From Phoronis australis (Eukaryota; Phoronida; Phoronidae), in NCBI GenBank assembly GCA_002633005.1, contig NMRA01000074.1:128631-192630 (forward strand): 64,000 nt of DNA, given 5' to 3'. Shown here in pieces: positions 38,901 to 50,900 of this stretch. The stretch's first letter is position 1. Every line of letters begins with the position of its first letter. The translations under genes and the position numbers were made by a program. The notes under the pieces are model-generated. The model had not been told where the DNA came from. It ran no database searches and worked only from the letters and a program-made list of their open reading frames with translations.

Positions 38901-41900
38901 GTTCCACTTTTGTGCGAGGGGATATCAAATAAAGGACTTTAACAATTTTCACAAAAAAATCTTAAGTAACTGTTGCATAATAACAAAATGATGCTTTAGA
39001 AAACTGTAACAGCACTTCTGAGATCTCATCTTGAAGATTTACTCATTCGACATGTTAACGATACTATTGTCTTGCTATCTAGCAAAAGACATCGTCACGT
39101 GACCCACTTACGAGGAGATTGGTAAAAAGAAAAAAATCACAGTCTACTTCTTGCTGTTCTTTTGTCTTATCATTTCTTTTTCACAGCCTGTCACTACAAT
39201 AACACAACCATACGACATGTCAATCTTACCCTGCCTTGGTGTGACCCAGGTTGACACTGACATACAGCAGGTTAGGGTTGATGTCAAACCTGTACTTTTG
39301 CAGGTACAGCCGGATGGGCTTGTCAAAGGAGGACGAGTTGGAAAGTACCACCATGTTATCCACCTGGATATTATCAATTCATAAAAACATGCTATAGTGG
39401 TACACAACTTGGATCACAGCTTTGTTTCAATTTGACATCATGTGGTAACACTTCTTCAATTACGAAGACAGTATGGTGAAAGAAAGAAATTATATTTTGT
39501 CAATTGAAATTTCTTTGCAAAGCAAGAAGAAAATTAGACTTTCATTAGTAGCAGTTTGTGCTTTTAACAGCAGTCATTGAACAACATGGTCAAAATTTTG
39601 GAATACTGAAGAAGAAGAAGAAATCATGGTCAAAATTTTAATCATTTTACAGCACAGTGAGCCGTAGAAAAAGGAATGAACAATAGACTCGGCAATCACT
39701 TGTAATTAATAATAAATTGTTCATAAAGAAAGAAATTTGACCAGAGTTAAGAGACAATTTCATTGCACATTACAAACCAAAACTATTCAGACAACATGAC
39801 CCGGACTTTCTCCTCACGACAACAGGGTAGAAGTCTAATTCCCTGCTCACGAACGGGAATGAAAGGGAATCAACCGCAACATTAGCAAGGGGACAAAGCC
39901 ATTCTGTAATTAGTTATCCCACCATAATAGTCATTTCAAGCCATTTTTTGTTGTTAACAGACTTAGCCGTCGTGACGGGATATGGCATGTTGACAGATTA
40001 CTGGACTTGTGTTGTATCGCAAAAGCCTCAGACAACAATGTGATGACAGAGTGTGTTACAAAGAGCATGTGGCACGAACTGTTACTAGAGGCCACTGGGA
40101 TAAAGCACAATGTCGTTGTTCATCCCGCTACTTCAGAGCTGTCGGTTTCAACATTTTTGAACATTGTGAACATGTCTCATCTGCATTCTTGGCTCCACAA
40201 AACCCACTCAGTAAGCTCCAGATGTTCAAGTTTATCACTGTAGACTTTAAATTTATTACACACTTCATCTAGATATTGTGTCAGCAATACCTGAAGTCTG
40301 TCTCGGAATATCTGCTTGATCTTATCTTCCATAGGGTTCTTGCTGCCAGATGGGTTTTGAGTATTGAGGATCTGAAATATCACAAGCATACAACAAATAC
40401 AACTTCAATTCAAACATGACTTTAAAATTGTTTGGCATGTGAAAAATTGTTATAAAACCCAATAGCTCCAACTTAAATGTAACATGAGCTCACTGGCTCA
40501 ATGCTCCTAGTGGCTCAGAGCATCACCTTATGCCAACAGACTGGCCATGTTGTCTGCGATGAAGCCCCAGCACCAACATCATCTAAGCTCATAATTTAAG
40601 CAAAATGATGCTAAAACAGATGTCTTTCCCTTCAATGACAGCAAACATGATTGTCAAGTATTGAGCCCCAGCTCCAGAATAATCTAAACTCATATCCCTC
40701 AAGGCCAAGACTGGTTGTATTGTTAAGTATAGACCCCTCAACACCAGCATAACCTAAACTCACCTCACTCAAAGTCAATACAGGGATCATATTATTAAGT
40801 ATATAGATCAAATGCCAGCATAACCTACACTCAATTCACTCAAGGCCAAAACATTGATTGTATTGTTAAGTATAGATCTCCCAACACTAGTATAACCTAA
40901 ACTCCCATCACTCAAGGCCAATACCCTGGCCCTATTGTTAAGTTTAGACCTCCAACACCAGCATAACCTACACTTACATCACTCAAGGACAGAACACTGG
41001 CCATATTATCTAGTATGGTACCCTTCTCCAGCTCTACAGACTTGATGCCTCCTGTGCCAAACACGATCAGTTCACTCTCCTCACACGAGTGTTTACACAT
41101 CAGTCCCAGTAGAACAGCCACCTCAATAATCTGAACATTAAAAAGTTAACTTTCTGTTTATACATGTCACACACACTCAACTTCAACAAACTGCATTTTG
41201 CGTACTAGACTGAGACACTTTGTACAGCCCATCTTTACGTAATTTCATTTGACGTCATGTTTTCATTTTCTCAAATTCATTTTGTTGCAAAAAGACCTTT
41301 AATCATTTAGCTTTTTCATTCACTAAAAACAAAAATATTTATTAAGTGGAAGAACTCTAACTTGATCTTGAGCAAAAATCAGAAACAACAAGCAACAGGT
41401 AACTACAATCAGGGCAATGTTTTGGTCACAGCACAGAGATCACCATCACATCATTTGCCGCTTGCGACATGGTTCACAAAATTGTATTCAAAGTGGTTGA
41501 GATTATTACAGGCCAATTATCAATTGCCGAATTTTTCTTCATTGACTTGTGTAAGGCTTAAAGGCAAAGGCAACCTTTTTTAAAGTCTTTTTTAAATTGG
41601 CACGTACCTTATTGTTGCTAAAAAAGACATGGAAAAAGGTTGCCTTTGCCTTTGACAACAAAATATTTTCACTTATGAATGCATTAAAGGTGAATGCCAC
41701 CCAAAAACAGCCTATTTTGTATCAATTTAGATCAAGTAGTTCTACTCAACAACGGCATGTTCGGTTGCGTTACCCGACACCTGACGGCAGACGGAAGTGT
41801 TCAAATTATCCAATGACGTCATAGGTTTCACACGCAGTCTGTTCAGCAGTTCACAACACGGGTTACTGGTATCAGCTTATCGCTTGAACTCATCGTTTAA

Positions 41901-44900
41901 CACCAACAAATCATCTTATAAAAACGTGTTGTTTTATTTCGCTGTTCTGGATTTATTGGTATTTGGACACACCGTAGCCTACAAAGTTCGGCAGGCTAAT
42001 TTACCAAGGTCCGTAGCAGGAGTTTGGGGTCTGTTCGGAGATAAATTTGAAGTATTCTTCCGTGAAATACAGACAGGAGAACCTAGATCTGTGTTGTTTA
42101 TACTAGTGATTTGAGTTCTAAAGACAAAAAACGCTCGTTATCCCGGCCAGTGGCTCGGAACCTGATCAGGCCCGTCGCGGCTGCATAAACATAAACCAGC
42201 TTGAGTTGGAAACTAAACCTCCAGTCACGAAAAGACTAGTGAGCCAAAGAAATAATGTGCACGTAATGTGAATTAGCCACGAAACTGAAAATCTACTTAC
42301 TTGTCGGGGGCCGCGAAGTTGGGTTCCCCTTCCACAGACCGTCAGGACAAAGGTTGATGTACAGTAACAATGATTTAAATAATGTATTTGTATTTCTAAA
42401 TAAAGATCCTCCTAACCTGTGACCATAACATACAAAATTGAGTAATTGTTTCATACCGGCTGTCAGCAAACATTGAATTAGCATGTGCTCACACGACCTC
42501 GGAGCCCCGTCAATTACCTTTGTTTCCGGCATCTAAAGCTAGTAACGCAGTGGTTTATTCACTGCTGGCTTCTCAACATTTGCACTTACGAATACTGTTA
42601 AGGCATTACAAATTGTATTGACGTTGTGGACCTTTTGAAAACAAAAAGGCGGGTGGACTAAAAAAAAACGGGGACATCACTGAATTGCACGTTTGTGCTT
42701 GTTTGGTGGACTTTTGTCTCATTTTCTTGGACTTTTTGTTTTTCAGGGACGGACCTTTTTGCCCACTTCGCCAAGTGGGGGGGCTCATTGAAGCCCCCCG
42801 AGACCCACCCTGGGTGTGCAACTCGCCCAGCACCAATCCCGACTTAGTAAAGAGCTCATCTGATGAAGACTTCACGAGTCGGATCGTTAGGTTCCACAGG
42901 CTATCAGTTCTAACCGGAATACACTGATCAAGAAATACTAGAGAGGCGCCGTGAACATGCACAGGCAACGGAATGCGTGGATAGTTCTTTCAGGTAAGAC
43001 GGAATTCGTCTGAGAAATCACTGTCGACCAAATGCCGGCCACAGACACCGAAATGTTTCACGGCCTCATACTTGCTATTAACAGCGTACCTTTCATTCTT
43101 CTCTACCGCGAGCCACATCGTAAGCATTACGGGCTCTCGAGGAAGTCAAAAAAAACGACATACCCGCTTTTTTCGCAGCTTCATAGCAAGCACAATGCAC
43201 AGCAATATAGCGGCATTCACTCTGCAGACAAACCAGTTATGTCGCTGCATCGTTTCTCACCTTCCTCACATGTTAACGCGACACCTCTCGGCAAGGTGAG
43301 GTCGACTGTATAAGAGGCGATGTGGATATAGACCGATTAAGATGGTAAAAGAGACTAATTAAATCGAGTGGCATTCTCCTTTAAATACATATCATTTCCC
43401 CATTACATTCAATCCCGGAGAACTGACCTAAAGTCCGATCATATCTTTTTTGACTTTTTGTATTTGACAAGATCATATTTCCCCTCAGTTTGTCTTCTTT
43501 GTACATTCTCTTAAAAATTGGAAAAATAAATTACACAAAAATCATCCGATTACAAAAAATAACATGCAAATGAACAAGGAATATTACAACAAAACAATCA
43601 GACGTAATGAGCAGACTACCTGTCTCGGCTTGCCTAGACCTCTTGCAGCGGTGCACGGTCGACACATGTCGGGTCGAAGGTCACAAAATATGACTGTGCG
43701 GCCTTTGATTGGACTGATATTGTACACTGTTGCTATTTTGACTGCTTTATCAAGGGCCTTGCGATACCGGTCCAGTAGGATGGGTGAGTACTGTGATTCT
43801 CTGAATTGGAGGAAAGCAGAAGTCAGCTGGTCCTACAAACGCTGTGATGTGCTTGTGAAGGGCGTAAACCAATTTTACATTTTGTGCTGTTTGGCGATGT
43901 TTCCAATATTGCTGATTAAAAATGAATTAACTAAAACTGAATTTGATCACGATTGGTTAAACTTCCATGATTGTTTTGGTTATTGGGGTTAATCTTTTAG
44001 TTTTGGTTCAGTCTTTATTTCGGCAAGTTTGTGTTCCTAATTACAAAAAAACGAAAGTAACACGAAATTCAATGATTGTTTGGACGAGAAGATTCACCGC
44101 CGCCAACTTCATTGATTCGAAGTTTGCAGATTCAGCTCGAACTCATCAATGTTGCGGGGAATTTAAAATGTGCAATTGAGTTCTGAGTTGGGTTCTGTTA
44201 GCAAAAATTAAAGATCATGCAAGACTTAGCGATCGAGATATCGCCACTCATTACAAGCAAAGCACGTGATCACATGTGTCTAGCATAACTTGCACAAGTC
44301 TTGCATCTACAGTAGGCAGCCCTGCTTTTACCACGATTTATCTAAGCAACTATCCCTCTGTGCATTTCAGTGTTTTCCAATGTTACATGGCCAAATAACG
44401 GTTTTTAAAGCTAGAAGAGTAATTCCCAGCACATCACTAGAAATATTTTTGATTGGAATTTCAGTTAATGTCAGGTAAAAATTGGTCAGCCAAACGGCAG
44501 TATAATTTTAATCTAAATGTCAGAAGAGTAAGTTGCTTCTGTCAGTCATTTTGTGATACAGAATCTATGACTTCATCCTGTTTGATATTTTTGAGGAAGA
44601 TTGGAAGGAACGCATCAGGAGATAATTAAAATTTACAACTTAATGTTATTAAAATAGAATTTGAAAAGTGAAGGCTATGTATATTGTTGTTTCCCAAAAG
44701 ACAAGAGCTCTTTATTTTATCAGCTCAGAAAACAGATTATGCTGATTGTCCAGTCTCCATGCAGTAAAAAATGAATTTCATTTTGTGTGTCATTGCATTT
44801 TATTCCATACGCGTTGAATGTTTAGGTTAAGGTATAGATTTGTTTCGTACCATTTTTTATGGCCCTAAGTGGATATTAAAGAAGTGCGGAACCGTTCAGC

Positions 44901-47900
44901 ACATTTTGAGACTAAATAAGATAGTCTCATTTGAGAAAAAAAAAACGCCTTTAATTTAAGTTTTCCGTATTCACCTATACTTCAACAGTGACCTCTGACA
45001 TGGAAAGTTCAGAAGGTAGGTCAATGTCGACTCGACGTCGTTAGCTGGTTCAATCACCAAACTTTCGAAAAATAGTTTAAAGTAATACATAAAAACGCTC
45101 ATCATACAATCAGGTCTCAATCGTAACATCTGGAACAGGACTGTTAATTACATGACAGTTCTGTCTCAGTTTTCATTTGCTAAATATTTTATCGTCTGCA
45201 ACTTAGGCGCCGATTCCTCGATAACTACAATTATATCAAATATTGTTGTTATTTAACTATTTTCAGGAGATGTTACAAGTTCAATGAAAATTTACCCTTG
45301 TTTTCATCTTTTTCATCCCTTTTCAAGTAATAAATTGTCTTATTTAAAACTTTCTTTTACTAGAGAAAACTTGCAGCCTAACGCGCAAGTACATACATAT
45401 AGGATGTGATCCACCACGTGAACAGTCTGGGTGAAGTATTTAAAAAATCTGTGGAAAAAATGAAAGAAACTTAGAGATTCGAAGCGTATGGTTCGGTCAA
45501 GGTCGATACGTGGAATAATGTCAAGTGAGATATTACTTCATGTACACCAATCAAGGTACGTTTTCTGTTTATATGTAATTATGATTTCCGAAGAGCACTC
45601 CATAATGAGGCTAACAATTTGTCTAGCAAAATAAAAATTTCTAATCATAATTAATCTGTTGAAGGAGCTCTCTGTTTTTACACATAATCCATTTTGGAAA
45701 GCATACAATGTTCATTTGGTAAAGCCTAATGGCATGGTTGCTATTTTTCAAATATTGCATATTTTTTTAAATCTGCTGGAACACAAAATCATACAAAATA
45801 TCCTGAAGTCAATTTTCATCAATGTCAAATGAATTGCTATACTGGGACTCCTAACAGTCTCCTCTAACAAATAGATTTAACAAGATTAGATGTAATTTAA
45901 ATATTAATTAATTACAAACTTCTTAATGACCAACAGATTATCATTTTTCATAGAACCACATTTTGGAACATTCATTTGTCAAAAATCAAATACAATGTAC
46001 AATTAAGAGTAGTACACATGAATTTGCATGATTTGTCATCTATTTTGAGAACATGGTCAAAGACAAATGTGGGTGATAATCATAAACTGCCGCCCCTCCC
46101 CCCAGCTGTAGTGCCCTCCAAGAATCAAGTGAGCCAAAAAGTAAGCCAACGTCACCACTCACTTGTTCTTGTTCTTCTTCTTCATGAACCAATTGGTGCT
46201 GTCAGTCTTGCCACCACCTCGACCTCGGCCACGCCCCCTGCCCCGCCCTCCACCTCGGCCACGCCCAGACGTGCTCGTGGAATCGGAGTGTGCAGATTTC
46301 ATCGCCTCGTTTACAAGCATATCCTCTGAACACAAAAAGTCAACAACAATGTAAACATTCATTACATAACTTTTTACCACAACTACAAACTGTAAATTTA
46401 AAATTACGAAAAAGATTCACATTGTGAGCCACTATAACATGAAAAAATTTCGGTGACTCGAAAAAAGTACTGAGCCCTTAACGTTGATAACTGTTAGCAT
46501 CAATCAATCACAATGAGATGCTCAAAATACACTATGTGGTGCTAGTGTATCAACCATTAGCCTAATATAACAAGAGCAACGCAGAGCGTTGAAATGCACC
46601 CACGAATGCATTGTGTGCTTCTAGGGAGTTTATTTGTATCATAAACATGGCCACTAAATAGTGCAAAATATTTCGAATCCATCAAAAAACTGGAAAATGT
46701 CACAATTTTTTAACAGAAAGCTATTTACCACATTTCATGAAAATTTATCACCAGAAACTTTAGCAAAACGGAAAAAATGAAATTGCCAATTAGGGACAAA
46801 GGTTCATCAGATCCGTTGTTGTCTTCTGTTGTCAACGTCATATACCATTAAATATACTCGCTAAATTTAATAAACATTCTGCAGAGGACTTAGGAGATAC
46901 AGCCATGGGCGCAAAAACAAACAAAACTGCCACAAGGAGGCGCCACAGTAGTGAAAGTCGTCGGAAAATCATCGTCAGCCATCACCTTCATGGTAAGAAC
47001 ATACATGCCAATTTTCGCAATCATCCTTAGAGTGGTTTGGTTGACAGAGGAACGGACGCCAAGAAACGGACTCGAAATTAGTAACAATGGCCACTAGAAG
47101 GCGCAAAATGCCTCGAATTCATCCCAAAATGGGAGGATAACGTCATCTCTTAATAGATGCCTATGTGCCAACTTTCATGAAAATCTGTTGAGGACCTTTA
47201 AAGATACAGCTTGGTAAACATAAAAAACTAAAATTGCCACTAGGGAGCACAACAATATTCATGTCAGTCCAAAACTCATCACCCTGTCATCAACCCCATA
47301 GAAAAACACCTGCCAAATTTCAATAAGATCCTGCAAGGGGTTCAGGAGATACAGCCGCGGACGCCAGACGCCCAGAAAGAGATGACGGCAAAATGCACCC
47401 ACATAAAAATATGCGGGCGCATAAAAATCTCTATCAAGGAACTTCAGAAAAACAAAGGAAAACAGAACAAGAGCAACGCAGAGTGTTGAAATGCGCCCAC
47501 AATTGCACCGCATACGGTATCCTTCTAGGGTTGTTTATTGGTACCATAAAGTGGCCAGTAGAGGGCATATATGTAGTATGTTGTACTTTGCAAAATGGAA
47601 AGGCATGGTCATTGTCTCTTCAATAGGCTAGGGGCAAAATGTAAGTAATCGTCATAATACAAGCACATCCTATACACCAGTTGCTTAAAGCACCACAGAA
47701 ACATAGAACTAAAAACAAATTTACCAACATACAAGATAAGCACAGCATTAAAATGCCAGAAACAAATTTCTACTTGGAACTTTTCCTTCATAGTCACCAA
47801 GTAACACAAAGTATACACCTGAAGACCTATGAAAATACAGAGGTCAATGTAAAATACTAAAATTGCCACTAGAGGCATACCGGTAGTCAGAATCATCCTA

Positions 47901-50900
47901 AAGTCGTCATCGTCCGTTGTCAACATCACATAAATACACTTGCTAAATTTAGNNNNNNNNNNNNNNNNNNNNNNNNNNNNNNNNNNNNNNNNNNNNNNNN
48001 NNNNNNNNNNNNNNNNNNNNNNNNNNNNNNNNNNNNNNNNNNNNNNNNNNNNNNNNNNNNNNNNNNNNNNNNNNNNNNNNNNNNNNNNNNNNNNNNNNNN
48101 NNNNNNNNNNNNNNNNNNNNNNNNNNNNNNNNNNNNNNNNNNNNNNNNNNNNNNNNNNNNNNNNNNNNNNNNNNNNNNNNNNNNNNNNNNNNNNNNNNNN
48201 NNNNNNNNNNNNNNNNNNNNNNNNNNNNNNNNNNNNNNNNNNNNNNNNNNNNNNNNNNNNNNNNNNNNNNNNNNNNNNNNNNNNNNNNNNNNNNNNNNNN
48301 NNNNNNNNNNNNNNNNNNNNNNNNNNNNNNNNNNNNNNNNNNNNNNNNNNNNNNNNNNNNNNNNNNNNNNNNNNNNNNNNNNNNNNNNNNNNNNNNNNNN
48401 NNNNNNNNNNNNNNNNNNNNNNNNNNNNNNNNNNNNNNNNNNNNNNNNNNNNNNNNNNNNNNNNNNNNNNNNNNNNNNNNNNNNNNNNNNNNNNNNNNNN
48501 NNNNNNNNNNNNNNNNNNNNNNNNNNNNNNNNNNNNNNNNNNNNNTAAAAATGGCCACTAGGTGGCGCAAACTATGTCGAATCCATCTGAAAACGGCAGG
48601 ATAGCGTCATCTGACTAATAGGTGCCTACATACCAAATTTCAAGAAAATCCGTTCAGGATTTTTGAAGATACAAAGGTAAGCATAAAAAACTAAAATTGC
48701 CACTAGGGGGCACACCGGTAGTCGGATCCGTCCGAAAGTTCGCACATGCCGTCCCATTCATGAATGGAACATATGTGCCAAATTTCATGAACGTATGTCA
48801 AAGAGTTTTGGAGATAGAGCAGCGGACCCCGGACGCTGGACGGACGCCGCCCGGACGGACGGACAGAGATGACGGCATAATGCGCATAAAAAATGAAATT
48901 GTCACTGTGGGGCACAGCGTTTATTGGATCCGTCTGAAACACGTCACCGTCTGCTGTTAGCTTCATATAAATACAAGTTTAATAAAGATTCTGCAGTGAG
49001 TTTAGGAGATGCAGATGTGGGTGCAAACCAAAACAATACTACCACTAGGAGGCGCTAAAGTAATCGAATTCGTCAGTGTTTCCCCTGGGATTTGTAAGAA
49101 GCGTGGTGGTGAATGGCCGAAAGGGGGTGCAAAACCCGTTGCCGCACGCGTATATGAGAAATGGGATCCCCCTATTATCTGGGTTTTGAAAGGAGCGTGG
49201 TGGTGAACGCTCGACGCGGATGCAGAACCCGGCACCACATGCGAGCATGGGATGACCTTCCCCAGGCAAAATTTGAAAATTAGATGTAACTAGGTGCAGT
49301 TTGCTCATCATAGACAACATAGACAAAACCTTAACCCGAGCATCATGTAGTGGAAGTTTCTGGATAAAGAACACTCCACAAGACAATTTGGCAATGAAGT
49401 GTCCGGCATAGTGTGATCTCTGTCGCACTTGAGTACAAAAAAAACAGTAGAACAAAAATATTTGAACTTTGTAGACGTAAAAATCTAAATTTGTGTAATG
49501 AAACTTCCATTGATACCGTCTTGCTAAACATAAATCAGTGATAGTGGATTGGTGTTGGCCAGCATAATAATCCAATCTATGCAGACAAATCTGAGACTGG
49601 TTAATATTTAATATCGTCATTTTGGCGCAGGGCTATGGTTGATTAAACAGTTGGATGTCACGCCTTGTAGTATAATTCACAATGTCTTGTAAACTCAGAC
49701 ATGACAAAATGAATTAAGCAGCAATCTTACTGTTTCTTACTTCATTAGAGAGCCCAGGCGCTTTCCCATTTTAGAAAATTTGTATTGAAGTCGTTGCCTG
49801 GTCCCCGGCTGTATTAAGTATATAAAATGCGTTCTCAGATAACCAGGCAGAAACGAGGTATGAAAGGAGATTGAGGATTGAATGACTGTGTTTAACAGGG
49901 GCACAATTCAAGATCCCATTGTAAAATTATTATTTTTCCCTTTCGATCCACAAGCAGCGAAAGGTGCTGTGTGACTTGTACTTATTCATTATTAGGCCTA
50001 CTAGTGATCATTTTTACTAGCGATTCATTTTACTAGCGATCATTTTTACTAGCGATCATTTTTACTAGCGATTTTTGCGTGGCGGTGAAGTTTCCCCATC
50101 CCGATTAGGTGTGTGGCAGTCAATTTGAGTATGATTTACGAGTGGCGGGGCCAAAAAGGGGCGTGGCGGGCCGCCCTGAAGTTTACACGCAGGGGAAACA
50201 CTCTTCGTTATCGTCTATACTCCTCTTCACACTGAGAATATATCTGCCAATTTTCAAAATCATCCTTAGAATGGTTTGGTTGATCGAGGGGTGGACACCA
50301 AAGAACACGACTTGAAAACAGGATAAATGGCCACTAGGTAGAGCAAAGTACCTCGATTCCATCCAAAAGCAGGAGGAAAGCATCATCTCTTCAATAAATG
50401 CCAACATTTAGATTATCTGTTGAGGACCTTTGAAGATACAGAGGTAATCCTAAAAAAATGAAAATTACCACTAGGGGGCACACTGGTAGTCAGATCCATC
50501 TGAAAGTTGATGTCAGCAGTTGTCAACATCATATAAAATATACATTTCCTAAATTTAGCAAAGATGCTGCAAACGGTTTAGGAGATACCATGGGGGCAAA
50601 AAAAAAACTTCCACTAGGCCAGTAGTTAAAATTGTCGGAAATCATCATCAGCTGTCCTCTTCATAGCAGGAACATACATACCAATTTCCTCAATCATCCA
50701 TAGTGCGGTTTAGTTGATAGAGGGGTGGACGCCAAAAACAGACTCGAAAACAGCAAAAAGGCCACTAGGTGGCGCAAACTATGTAGAATCCATCCAAAAA
50801 TGGGAGGATAGCGTCATCTCACTAATAACTGATAGATGCCTATATGCCGAATTATATGAAAATACGTTGAATACCTTGAAGATATAGAGGTAAGCGGAAA

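Noticed and set aside
42486-42545. Mini-exon ATGCCGGAAACAAAG with splice-like borders, possible start of a hidden gene
   Set aside because: It is only 15 nt, inside a repeat-like block, with no partner exon of recognisable protein.
43564-43992. 142-codon plus-strand open frame
   Set aside because: It is antisense to TEP1 exon 9, which has recognisable vWA-like sequence and matching phases; the plus frame shows no known domain.
45976-46160. Possible coding sequence just downstream of exon 8
   Set aside because: It follows a good GTGAGT donor and carries no TEP1-like residues; the frame chain is complete without it.
46159-46354. Proline/arginine-rich plus-strand open frames
   Set aside because: They are the antisense shadow of the Arg-Gly tract of exon 8.
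47926-48570. Open frames of over 200 codons on both strands
   Set aside because: They consist of N translated as unknown residues; there is no sequence.
48697-48960. 87-codon open frames on both strands, repeated near 60201-60404
   Set aside because: They lie in family C repeat sequence and follow its monomers; similar frames recur because the repeat recurs.
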